This document shows positions 24,134 through 32,502 of a stretch of DNA of 55,980 nt, in pieces (positions within the stretch are counted from its first letter, which is position 1; each line of letters starts with the position of its first letter). The notes under the pieces are model-generated. The model did not search any database. It was given only the letters and a program-made list of their open reading frames with translations, and was not told where the DNA came from. Position numbers and translations under genes: made by a program. Source of the DNA: an uncultured Alphaproteobacteria bacterium (GTDB lineage Bacteria > Pseudomonadota > Alphaproteobacteria > RF32 > CAG-239); the NCBI GenBank assembly GCA_944391505.1, contig CALXTV010000011.1:1-55980 (forward strand), read 5' to 3'.

Positions 24134-26401
24134 TCAGAGGCGGCTGCCGAAGTTCAGACGGAACGACTGAGTTTCGTCGTAGTCTTCCTTGACAATCGGG
24201 AAAGCAATGTCTACGTCGATCTGTCCCATCGGTGACTGCCATGTAAAGCCGAAACCGGCGGCCACGCGCGGACTCGACGAGTATTCGACAATAGCTCTGT
24301 CAATATCGTCCGGCTTACCGAGCATACCCATGTCAACAAAGGTACGGCCTCTGATGCCGAGTTCGTCCAACCCGATCGGGAACGACATTTCCGCACCGGA
24401 ATAAACCATCCAGTTACCGCCCAGCGCATCTTTGGTATACTTGTCACGAGCACCGATACCGGCCGTATCAAAGCCGCGCAGCGTCGAACCGCCGAGATAA
24501 TATCTTTGCGACAGGCGGACGCTCTCATCGCCGTATCCTTCAATATAACCGGCATTGACAAACAGTTTGAAAGTATAGTAATCGGCCAGCGTATAATAGG
24601 TATAAACCTTACCGTCGAAACGGAGATATTTTTCATCGCCGCCCAAACCGGCAACATCGTTACCAAACGACAGATAATAACCTTCTTTCGGATTAATCGC
24701 GCTGTCACGCTTATCATAAACCAGCGTCTGTCCGATTGACGATGCCGTTGAAGACCCCTCTTCGTTTTTAATATAAACAGACGCAAAAGGATCAACATTG
24801 CTGATTTTGTCCTGACGCAGCGTATAACGTGCATAATGGGACAAGTTATCGGTATAGTTCCATCCCAGACGGATTCTGCCGCCGGTCGTTTCGTTGTCAT
24901 AAGAACCTTCGTCCTGATAATCCTGTTCGGTTCTGAACAAATCGGCACCTGCACTCAGACGGCGTCCGAGGAAATACGGCTCCGTAAAGCTGAGGTTATA
25001 ATCGGACGTACGCTGCGAAACACCGACATCAATGCCAAGCTGTTGCCCTTTGCCCTGGAAGTTGTTTTCGGTCACGCCGGCTCTGATCAAAGCACCGTTA
25101 ACCGTCGAATAACCGACACCGACGTTGAAGTATCCGGTTGACTTCTCTTCAACCTTAACATCAATATCCGCTTTGTTTTCATCGTCGGTCGGCACCGTAT
25201 TGATGTCTACCTTGCTGAAATAGTCCAGATTCTCGACATTCCGGCGCGAAGCTCTGATTTTCGCCGGATTAAAGGCATCGCCCTCATCAATTCTGAACTC
25301 GCGGCGAATAACTTCGTCATGCGTGCGGGTGTTGCCGTGAATATTGATGCGGTCAACAAAAATTCGGTCACCTTCGCGAACGTCAAAAGTGACGTCCAAC
25401 TCGCCGGTACGCGTATTTTTCTGCAGATTCGGCACCACATCGACAAAGGCAAATCCCTTCTTGCCCAATTCGTCGGTAAGCGCATAAACGGACTTTTCAA
25501 CCAGTTCGGCATTATACCAGTCGCCTTTTTTGAACAAAACTTCGTCATAAAGCGGCTTAACCTGAACGTCGGAAATCTGCGAATTAACCGTCACGTTGTT
25601 AATCTTATAACGCTTACCCTCGTCGACGACAAAAGTCAGCACAAAAGACTTTTTGTCGGGACTGAGTTCGGCAATCGCCGAAACAACACGAAAATCGGCA
25701 TAACCGCGCTTCAGATAAAAACGGCGCAAAAGCTCCTTGTCATAGTTGGTTTTTTCGGGATCATAATTCTCGGCGCTCGAAAAAACACGATACCAGCGGC
25801 TTTCCTTGCTCATAATCTCACCGGCCAAATCTTCATCGGAATAATGCAGATTGCCGACAAAGTTAACCTTGGTAATTTCCGCCGAGGGTCCCTCGTCGAT
25901 TTCATAAATCAAATCGACGCGATTCTGATCCCGGCGGATAATCTTCGGTTCAACCACCACGGCATAGCGGCCGGAACGCTTGTAAATTTCCAAAATCCGC
26001 TGGACGTCTTCCTGAACTTTTGCCCGGTTATAGATGGAACCGGCGGCAAGCTGAACCTCCGTTTCCAGCAGGCTGTCGTCAACTTTGTCGTTGCCGTCAA
26101 AAACCCGCTTGTTGACAATCGGATTTTCCATCACCCGGATCATCAGCGTACCGTCTTGAGAAACATTGAAAGCCACATCATTAAACAAACCGGTGGCATA
26201 CAGTTGCTTCAGAGAACTGTCGAGCTGTTCCTGACTTACCGTCTGCCCTTTTTTAATATCCAGATACGAGGCAACGGTCTCCGGCTCCACACGCTCCAGA
26301 CCTTTTACCGCAATCTGCCGAACATGAATGTCATCGGCAGCCGAAACCTCATGGCTCAGAAGCAGTGCAAATAAGCAAGTCCCAAAATACAGTTTTTTCA
26401 T
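24134..26401 (-). CDS. bamA: outer membrane protein assembly factor BamA
   Basis: Core of the BAM complex that inserts beta-barrel proteins into the outer membrane. The 755-aa protein has a signal peptide (KKLYFGTCLFALLLSHEVSA), then five POTRA domains to about residue 410 (for example RVEPETVASYLDIKKGQ, and DRIFVDRINIHGNTRTHDEVIRREF opening the last). A 16-strand barrel follows with the conserved lid-loop motif in YYLGGSTLRGFDTAGIGARD. The barrel ends RLNFGSRL, without the usual final aromatic residue. It sits between rseP and lpxD as in most alphaproteobacteria. Confidence 0.97.
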   Translation of the reverse strand: MKKLYFGTCLFALLLSHEVSAADDIHVRQIAVKGLERVEPETVASYLDIKKGQTVSQEQLDSSLKQLYATGLFNDVAFNVSQDGTLMIRVMENPIVNKRVFDGNDKVDDSLLETEVQLAAGSIYNRAKVQEDVQRILEIYKRSGRYAVVVEPKIIRRDQNRVDLIYEIDEGPSAEITKVNFVGNLHYSDEDLAGEIMSKESRWYRVFSSAENYDPEKTNYDKELLRRFYLKRGYADFRVVSAIAELSPDKKSFVLTFVVDEGKRYKINNVTVNSQISDVQVKPLYDEVLFKKGDWYNAELVEKSVYALTDELGKKGFAFVDVVPNLQKNTRTGELDVTFDVREGDRIFVDRINIHGNTRTHDEVIRREFRIDEGDAFNPAKIRASRRNVENLDYFSKVDINTVPTDDENKADIDVKVEEKSTGYFNVGVGYSTVNGALIRAGVTENNFQGKGQQLGIDVGVSQRTSDYNLSFTEPYFLGRRLSAGADLFRTEQDYQDEGSYDNETTGGRIRLGWNYTDNLSHYARYTLRQDKISNVDPFASVYIKNEEGSSTASSIGQTLVYDKRDSAINPKEGYYLSFGNDVAGLGGDEKYLRFDGKVYTYYTLADYYTFKLFVNAGYIEGYGDESVRLSQRYYLGGSTLRGFDTAGIGARDKYTKDALGGNWMVYSGAEMSFPIGLDELGIRGRTFVDMGMLGKPDDIDRAIVEYSSSPRVAAGFGFTWQSPMGQIDVDIAFPIVKEDYDETQSFRLNFGSRL

Positions 26402-26438
26402 TACTCAATATTCCTCAACAAAACCGGTTTGACCGCAA

Positions 26439-27572
26439 TCAGGCAAACCAGCGGTGAAACAAACGGACAAAATCGTTCCAGGTTGCAAAAATCATCAGGG
26501 CAATAATCAGACTGAAACCGACCTTGAACAACGCGTCCTTAATTTTTGTGTTAATTTCCCGTCCGACAATAATTTCGGCCAAATAGATGACAATATGACC
26601 GCCGTCCAAAACCGGAATCGGAAACAGATTAATCAGACCGAGATTAATCGACAGCAGCGCGGTAAAGACAATCAGATCCAAAAAACCGCTCTGTTTGGAA
26701 ATATCGCCGGACATTTCGGCAATGCGGATAATGCCGCCGATTTCTTCGCCGCTTCTCTTGCCCGTAATCATCTGACCGACACCGCGCAGCGTTGCTTCCG
26801 TAATATTCCAGGTTTCCAGACAAGCTTCTTTCAACGACTGCAGCAGCGAAAGCTTTTCATGATCAAGTTCAATGACATTGACCGACTTAACGCCGAGCAT
26901 TGGTCTTTTGCTGACCTCGCCGTCGGCTCCGGCAACCTCCAGTTCGGTCAGCGGAAACTGCAACCGGATTTCTTTGCCGTCACGCAAAATTTCAACGGTT
27001 ATCTCCGGCCCGACGGTCAGATCGACTTCCTTGCGGATATCGTCAAAGCTGTCGATTTTATTGCCGTTGATTGTCAAAATCCGGTCGTTCGGAATGATAC
27101 CGGCTTTGGCTGCGGCCGAATTTTCAAAGACTTCGCCAACCACCGGCGGAAAATTGATTTTTCCCAAAAAGAAAAAGACACAGGCAAAAATCAAAACCGC
27201 AAACAAATAGTTGGATGCGGGACCGGCCAACGCGATAAGCAGTTTTTTTATCGGGCTCTGATACTGAAAAGCATACTTTTTGTCTTCCTCACTGAGCTCG
27301 GAAGCTTTTCCGTCACCTGTCGACGAAGCGTCCTCGTCACCCAGAAACTGACAATAGCCGCCTAACGGAACGGCGGAAATCTTCCAATAAGTTCCCTGTT
27401 TGTCCCGACGTCCCCACAATTCCTTGCCGAAGCCGACGGAAAAAACATCAACCTTAACCCCGGACATTCTTGCCGCCGCAAAATGCCCCAGCTCGTGCAC
27501 AAAGACCAAAACGCCGAGAACGACGACAAACGGCACCACATAATAAATCGCATTAATCAGCCAATCCATCAT
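26439..27572 (-). CDS. rseP: RIP-family zinc metalloprotease RseP (site-2 protease)
   Basis: Intramembrane protease that cuts anti-sigma factors and remnant signal peptides. The 377-aa protein has the zinc motif FVHELGHFAAAR in the first helix and a periplasmic PDZ domain (PPVVGEVFENSAAAKAGIIPNDRI, about 140-220). The third metal ligand is in LINLFPIPVLDGGHIV near the C-terminus. Only 3 nt separate it from cdsA. In many proteobacteria dxr lies at this place, but here it does not. The start may be the first or second of two adjacent ATGs. Confidence 0.95.
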   Translation of the reverse strand: MMDWLINAIYYVVPFVVVLGVLVFVHELGHFAAARMSGVKVDVFSVGFGKELWGRRDKQGTYWKISAVPLGGYCQFLGDEDASSTGDGKASELSEEDKKYAFQYQSPIKKLLIALAGPASNYLFAVLIFACVFFFLGKINFPPVVGEVFENSAAAKAGIIPNDRILTINGNKIDSFDDIRKEVDLTVGPEITVEILRDGKEIRLQFPLTELEVAGADGEVSKRPMLGVKSVNVIELDHEKLSLLQSLKEACLETWNITEATLRGVGQMITGKRSGEEIGGIIRIAEMSGDISKQSGFLDLIVFTALLSINLGLINLFPIPVLDGGHIVIYLAEIIVGREINTKIKDALFKVGFSLIIALMIFATWNDFVRLFHRWFA

Positions 27573-27575
27573 TTC

Positions 27576-28373
27576 TCACCTGACTTCAAACAACATCAAA
27601 CCGAACTTAAACCACAAAACCACCAGCGGCGCCGCAAAAATCAACCCGTCAACCCGGTCAAACACACCGCCGTGTCCCGGAATCAAATTGCTGGAATCCT
27701 TAATGCCGAGACTGCGTTTAATGTACGATTCGACCAAATCGCCGATTTGCGCAATTACAGCAATAACACCGCCGAAAACAGCATAAAACAGCGCATTGGC
27801 GTGCAGACTGAACACATGAGAGAAGGCAACGCTCGCAATAACCGAAAACATAACGCCGCCGATAAGCCCGGACCAGGTCTTGTTCGGACTGATTTTCGGC
27901 GCCAGCTTCGGCCCCTTGAGATTGCAGCCGACCACATAACCGCCGATATCAACGCACCAAACCATAATCAGAAACCACAGAGTCGTCACAAAACCGACCG
28001 TATTGAACAGCCAGATTAAGGAACCGATGCCGACGGAAATATACAAGACGCCCAGCGTCAGCAAATTCCGCCTTGCTTCACCCTTGGCCTTAAGCCATAT
28101 CAGCAAAGCCGTACCCGCAACAACCGCCGCGATTGCCGCCGGACAGCCGAGCAAAACGGACGCGGATAAAGCCGTTGTATAAGCCGTGGCATAAAACGGC
28201 GCCTTTCCGTTGGGAACCATATGCGCCCATTCCCAGGAAAGCATCGCCCCGAAGACCAAAGCCAGAACATTAATCCACGGACTACCCGCATAAATAAGGG
28301 CAATTGTCAGGGGAGCAAGAACAACAGCCGTAGCCACACGCTTAAACAATGAACTTTTTTTAGGCTTTTCCAT
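27576..28373 (-). CDS. cdsA: phosphatidate cytidylyltransferase CdsA
   Basis: Makes CDP-diacylglycerol from phosphatidic acid and CTP for phospholipid synthesis. The 265-aa polytopic inner-membrane protein starts at the ATG at 28373 (MEKPKKSSLFKRV). The open frame extends upstream only as a shadow of uppS. The CDP-diglyceride synthetase signature is KDSSNLIPGHGGVFDRVDGL near the C-terminus, after SYIKRSLG. It overlaps the uppS stop by 14 nt and is 3 nt from rseP. Confidence 0.95.
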   Translation of the reverse strand: MEKPKKSSLFKRVATAVVLAPLTIALIYAGSPWINVLALVFGAMLSWEWAHMVPNGKAPFYATAYTTALSASVLLGCPAAIAAVVAGTALLIWLKAKGEARRNLLTLGVLYISVGIGSLIWLFNTVGFVTTLWFLIMVWCVDIGGYVVGCNLKGPKLAPKISPNKTWSGLIGGVMFSVIASVAFSHVFSLHANALFYAVFGGVIAVIAQIGDLVESYIKRSLGIKDSSNLIPGHGGVFDRVDGLIFAAPLVVLWFKFGLMLFEVR

Positions 28374-29076
28374 ATCTTCTCTCCCTTGCATTAAAGTCTT
28401 TAATAATATCTTCAAGAATTTTCTTGTTAAAATCCGGCCACAACACATCGGTAAAGAAAAATTCCGCATAGGCAACCTGCCACAACAGATAATTGCTGAT
28501 GCGCTGCTCACCGCTGGTGCGTATGACCAGATCCGGATCCGGCATGCCTTTGGTGTAGAGCATATCAGAAAACAACTTAACATCAACATCATTCAGCGAA
28601 ATATCACCCTCTTTTACAAGAGCCGCCGTTTTTTTAACCGCGCTGACAATTTCCTGACGGGAACCGTAACTCAGCGCAATACACAGCGTCATACCCTCAT
28701 TACGCAGGGTTTCCGCTTCTATTTCCGCCATTTTTTTAGAGATGTCGGCATCGAGCATATCCCGCTCGCCGATAAAACGGATACGAACGTTGTTTTCCTG
28801 AATTTCTTTCAAATCGCTGTGCAGATAATCGCGCAACAGTCCCATCAGAGTCTTGACCTCGTCTTCGCTCCGATTCCAATTCTCCGTAGAAAAAGCATAC
28901 AGCGTCAGATATTTGATACCGAGTTCACCGGCCGCACGGGTAATTTCCTTGACAACTTCGGCGCCTTTTCTGTGCCCCATCGAGCGCGGCAGCCCGCGCT
29001 TGGTTGCCCAGCGTCCGTTGCCGTCCATAATAATGGCCAAATGCTGTAATTTGTTGTTTTCTTTAGTCAAAACCAT
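28360..29076 (-). CDS. uppS: isoprenyl transferase, undecaprenyl diphosphate synthase UppS
   Basis: Builds the C55 undecaprenyl diphosphate carrier needed for peptidoglycan, O antigen and the lipid-linked sugars of this window. The 238-aa protein has the catalytic Asp in IIMDGNGRWATKRG and then GHRKGAEVVKEI. It carries LTLYAFSTENWNRS, and near the end RTSGEQRISNYLLWQVAYAE with FFTDVLWPDF, all diagnostic. A 145-bp gap with a 9-bp inverted repeat separates it from frr, so uppS may begin its own transcript. Confidence 0.97.
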   Translation of the reverse strand: MVLTKENNKLQHLAIIMDGNGRWATKRGLPRSMGHRKGAEVVKEITRAAGELGIKYLTLYAFSTENWNRSEDEVKTLMGLLRDYLHSDLKEIQENNVRIRFIGERDMLDADISKKMAEIEAETLRNEGMTLCIALSYGSRQEIVSAVKKTAALVKEGDISLNDVDVKLFSDMLYTKGMPDPDLVIRTSGEQRISNYLLWQVAYAEFFFTDVLWPDFNKKILEDIIKDFNARERRYGKA

Positions 29077-29145
29077 AACCCTATTTTACTTCACAAGAAA
29101 AATAAAATCATTTTGGAGAGACAGACGGAACAATTTTTGGAAGAG

Positions 29146-29179
29146 GAAAAATTCCGACACATGGAAACATGAATTTTTC
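29146..29179 (-). terminator. inverted repeat in the frr-uppS gap, possible weak terminator
   Basis: GAAAAATTC (29146-29154) and GAATTTTTC (29171-29179) form a 9-bp AT-rich stem with a 16-nt loop in the 145-bp gap. There is no clean T run after it on the minus strand, so termination is only possible. Confidence 0.3.
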
Positions 29180-29221
29180 GAACTCCGGACAAAATCACTC
29201 CGAATTCCCTGCAAAACGGCT

Positions 29222-29785
29222 TTATACTTGCATAATGTCCTTTTCTTTTACGGCAAATGCTTCATCCATCTTTTTAATGGTTTCGTCGGTCAGCTTCTGA
29301 ATTTCGTTTTCATATCTTTTTTCTTCGTCTTCCGAAATCTCGTTGTCCTTCTTCAGCTTTTTAATGCCGTCCAGCGCATCGCGGCGCACGTTGCGAACCG
29401 CAACCTTACCCTGCTCCGCATACTTGCCGGCAATTTTAACCAGTTCTTTGCGGCGTTCTTCGGAAAGCGGCGGAATTGGAATACGGATAAGCTGCCCGTC
29501 GGAAGCCGGATTAAGTCCGAGTTCCGATTCCCGCAAAGCTTTTTCAACGCTTTTTGCCAAACCTCTGTCCCAAACGCTGACCGACAGCGTGCGTGCATCG
29601 GGAACCGAAATAGTTCCGACCTGAGACAACGGCGTCATCGAGCCGTAAGCTTCGACCAGAATACCGTCCAACAAACTGGCATGGGCGCGTCCGGCGCGCA
29701 AACCGCCGAAATCGGACTTCAGCGATTCCAGACTTTTTTCCATGCGGGTTTTCGCGTCATTTTTTATGTCGTTGTAATCAGCCAT
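29222..29785 (-). CDS. frr: ribosome recycling factor
   Basis: Splits post-termination ribosomes together with EF-G. It is 187 aa from the ATG at 29785 ([19 protein letters not shown]), the standard size. [20 protein letters not shown] and the hinge region before [17 protein letters not shown] match the family, as do [17 protein letters not shown] and the helical ending. It starts 4 nt after pyrH, the usual pyrH-frr pairing. Confidence 0.97.
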   Translation of the reverse strand: MADYNDIKNDAKTRMEKSLESLKSDFGGLRAGRAHASLLDGILVEAYGSMTPLSQVGTISVPDARTLSVSVWDRGLAKSVEKALRESELGLNPASDGQLIRIPIPPLSEERRKELVKIAGKYAEQGKVAVRNVRRDALDGIKKLKKDNEISEDEEKRYENEIQKLTDETIKKMDEAFAVKEKDIMQV

Positions 29786-29789
29786 TGTT

Positions 29790-30509
29790 TTATACCTCTT
29801 TCTTGATAATTGTAAATTTTCCGCAACCGCAGACAGCGTCGGCCAAAGCATTTTCGCCGTTCAGAGCAAAAACCACGATCGGAATATTGTTCTCGCGCGC
29901 CAAAGCCACCGCCGTCATGTCCATAACCTTCAACTGGCGGGAAATAACCTCGTCATACGTAATCTCGTCATATTTTCTGGCTTTGTCATTCTGCTTGGGA
30001 TCGCTGTCATACACGCCGTCCACCTGCGTAGCCTTCAAAAGCGCATCACACTGCATTTCGGAAGCCCGCAATGCAGCACCCGTATCCGTCGTAAAGTAAG
30101 GATTTCCGGTTCCGCCGGCAAAAATGATAACCCGCCCCTTTTCCAGATGGCGCACGGCCCGGCGATAAATATAATTTTCGCAAACGGCCGGAATATGAAT
30201 ACCGGACATAACCCGCGCAGGCACACCGATCTTCTCCAATGCGCTCTGCACATAAAGAGCGTTCATAACCGTCGCCAGCATGCCAACCTGATCGGCCACC
30301 GTGCGGTTCATTCCCTTGGAAGCCTCCTTGGCTCCGCGGAAGATATTGCCGCCGCCGACGACCACACAAATTTCCGTACCGCCGTCATGCACGCTTTTAA
30401 TCTGCCTGGCAAGCGCTTCGATAACATCGGCGGACATACCGAAACTCTTATCGCCCATCAGCCCTTCACCGGACAGTTTGAGCAGGATGCGTTTATATTT
30501 GGGATTCAT
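29790..30509 (-). CDS. pyrH: uridylate kinase PyrH
   Basis: Phosphorylates UMP to UDP; hexameric amino-acid-kinase fold. It is 239 aa from the ATG at 30509 (AGGA upstream; an in-frame TTG lies just before). The nucleotide-binding [35 protein letters not shown] and [10 protein letters not shown] are typical. In many alphaproteobacteria rpsB and tsf precede pyrH. Here the neighbour upstream is plsY on the opposite strand, so the ribosomal part of the cluster is elsewhere. Confidence 0.97.
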   Translation of the reverse strand: MNPKYKRILLKLSGEGLMGDKSFGMSADVIEALARQIKSVHDGGTEICVVVGGGNIFRGAKEASKGMNRTVADQVGMLATVMNALYVQSALEKIGVPARVMSGIHIPAVCENYIYRRAVRHLEKGRVIIFAGGTGNPYFTTDTGAALRASEMQCDALLKATQVDGVYDSDPKQNDKARKYDEITYDEVISRQLKVMDMTAVALARENNIPIVVFALNGENALADAVCGCGKFTIIKKEV

Positions 30510-30706
30510 CAATTCCTCGCGAATTAACTATATAGTCATCGGACATATTATCCGAATAATCTGCTTTGTCATCTATATTTTTGCACTTTTCGGCAAAAAA
30601 GTTATCCACGCCGGACAATTCACAAGCCGCCATTTAAAAATTGCAAAAAAAACGCTTTAAGTTTAAGAATAAACCGTATGTTAATTCAAATATCGGACAT
30701 TTTATC

Positions 30707-31348
30707 ATGACTGTTCATACCGTTTTGCTTCTTTGCGCCCTCGGCGGCTACCTGCTCGGCTCAATTCCTTTCGGCCTGGTTCTGACCCGCATGGCCGGTT
30801 ACGGAGACATCCGCAAAATCGGCTCCGGCAACATCGGCGCCACCAACGTTCTGCGCACCGGCAACAAGACACTTGCGTTGCTGACCGTTATTCTTGACGC
30901 TTTCAAGGCCGGCTTTGCCGCCTGGCTGGCATATCGCTTTGTTCCCGCCGCCGATTATGTTTTCTTCGGCTTGTTTACCAAACTCAACGTTGTTGCGGCG
31001 CTGCTTGCCGGTACGGTCGGCGTCCTCGGCCACAACTTTCCTGTCTGGCTCGGCTTCAAAGGCGGCAAAGGCGTTGCCTCGGCATTCGGCTTCATTGTCG
31101 TCACCAACTGGCACATCGGACTGCTGGCTTTGGGAGTCTGGCTGGTCATGGCCTTTTTGTTCCGCTATTCTTCACTGGCCGCCCTTACCGCAGCGGTTTC
31201 GGTTCCGATCTTTTCATTTTTCATCGTCGAACCGGTTTACGCATTGTTTTACAGCTTCATCGCCGTATTGGTCATCATCCGCCATCATGCCAACATCCGG
31301 CGTCTGATTAAAGGTGAGGAAAGCAAAATAACTTTTAAGAAGAAATAG
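30707..31348 (+). CDS. plsY: acyl-phosphate:glycerol-3-phosphate acyltransferase PlsY
   Basis: Adds the first acyl chain to glycerol-3-phosphate from acyl phosphate. The 213-aa inner-membrane protein starts at the ATG at 30707. Family motifs are GSIPFGLVLTR, GSGNIGATNVLR, HNFPVWLGFKGGKGVASAFG and the C-terminal RHHANIRRLIKGEE. It is the first gene of plsY-dprA-topA on the plus strand. The 197-bp gap to pyrH should hold divergent promoters, but no good consensus was found. Confidence 0.95.
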   Translation: MTVHTVLLLCALGGYLLGSIPFGLVLTRMAGYGDIRKIGSGNIGATNVLRTGNKTLALLTVILDAFKAGFAAWLAYRFVPAADYVFFGLFTKLNVVAALLAGTVGVLGHNFPVWLGFKGGKGVASAFGFIVVTNWHIGLLALGVWLVMAFLFRYSSLAALTAAVSVPIFSFFIVEPVYALFYSFIAVLVIIRHHANIRRLIKGEESKITFKKK

Positions 31349-31350
31349 CC

Positions 31351-32502
31351 TTGGCCGCCACGGATACGGAAATTCTCGCCCGGCTCCGCCTGATTAAAAC
31401 CGAAGGCATCGGACCGGTCACCTTTTACAAACTGCTGAAAACATACCGCAGTGCAAAAGAGGCTTTGCAATCTCTGCCGCCGAAATACCGCCCTGCTCCG
31501 CTGTCCGATGCCGAACGCGAACTTTCTCTGGCCAAAACAAAAGGCATTAAACTTATTGCTTTTGACAATCCCGAATATCCGCAAAAACTGCGTGAGATTG
31601 AAGATGCACCGCCTTTTCTGTGGGTTAAAGGCCGTACCGACATCCTCAACCTGACGCCGGCCGTTTCCGTCGTCGGCGCCCGCAACGCCTCAATTAACGG
31701 GCGCAAGCTGGCCTCCCGGATTGCCTACGACCTGACCAACGCCGGTGTTTTGATTGTTTCCGGCATGGCCAGAGGCATTGACGCAGCTTCCCATAAAGGC
31801 GCCATGTACGCCCTTGAACAAAAAGGCCCGACAATAGCCGTCCTCGGAACCGGTGCCGACGTTATCTATCCGGCCGAGAACCAATCCCTCTATGAACAAA
31901 TTTCCATGCGGGGCGCCGTCATTTCCGAATTTCCGCTCGGCACCGAAGCCCAAAGTGGCAACTTTCCGCGTCGCAACCGTATAGTTTCGGCGCTTTCTGA
32001 CGCCGTTCTTGTTGTCGAAGCCGGCATTCACTCCGGTTCGCTGATTACCGCCCGACTGGCATTGGAACAGGGACGCGACGTCTTTGCGGTTCCCGGTTCG
32101 CCGGTCGAGGCCAGGTCGGCAGGCCCCAACAAACTTATCCGCGACGGCGCCTTTCTGGCCGAAAACGCCGAAGATATCCTTTCCGTACTAAGCCTTGCCC
32201 GCCGCAAAAAAATCAAACCCCTGCCGAAAACCGGAACGGAAGATTTATTTGCAAAACCGCTTGACAAAGTCGAAAATAATGCCGATATTCCACAAAAGCC
32301 GGACTTACCGGGAAAAAAGCCCGAAGTCGTTGATTTTCTGACCGCGGAAGGCGTTTACGTCGATGAGATCATTCGCGCGTCGGGTTTGGATTCCGCCGAA
32401 GTTTCGCTTGAACTTCTGGAACTCGAGATGGCCGGCAGAATTGAACGCCAGGTCGGCAACAAAGTAGCGTTAATAAAGAGAGCAAAGAAAGACACAAAAT
32501 GA
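31351..32502 (+). CDS. dprA: DNA-processing protein DprA
   Basis: Binds incoming single-stranded DNA and loads RecA in natural transformation. The protein is 383 aa from a TTG at 31351, two bases after the plsY stop. A helix-hairpin-helix-like N-terminus precedes the Rossmann core (SVVGARNASINGRKLA, VSGMARGIDAASHKGA, PRRNRIVSALSDAVLVVEAG). A C-terminal winged-helix (DML1-like) domain covers about residues 325-380. Its stop overlaps the topA start (ATGA), so the two are translationally coupled. Confidence 0.95.
   Translation: MAATDTEILARLRLIKTEGIGPVTFYKLLKTYRSAKEALQSLPPKYRPAPLSDAERELSLAKTKGIKLIAFDNPEYPQKLREIEDAPPFLWVKGRTDILNLTPAVSVVGARNASINGRKLASRIAYDLTNAGVLIVSGMARGIDAASHKGAMYALEQKGPTIAVLGTGADVIYPAENQSLYEQISMRGAVISEFPLGTEAQSGNFPRRNRIVSALSDAVLVVEAGIHSGSLITARLALEQGRDVFAVPGSPVEARSAGPNKLIRDGAFLAENAEDILSVLSLARRKKIKPLPKTGTEDLFAKPLDKVENNADIPQKPDLPGKKPEVVDFLTAEGVYVDEIIRASGLDSAEVSLELLELEMAGRIERQVGNKVALIKRAKKDTK

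Noticed and set aside
23114..24235. 373-codon plus-strand frame opposite lpxD
   Set aside because: It is a shadow of the hexapeptide-repeat gene, with no domain of its own.
25319..26374. 351-codon plus-strand frame opposite bamA
   Set aside because: It is an antisense shadow; bamA is unambiguous on the other strand.
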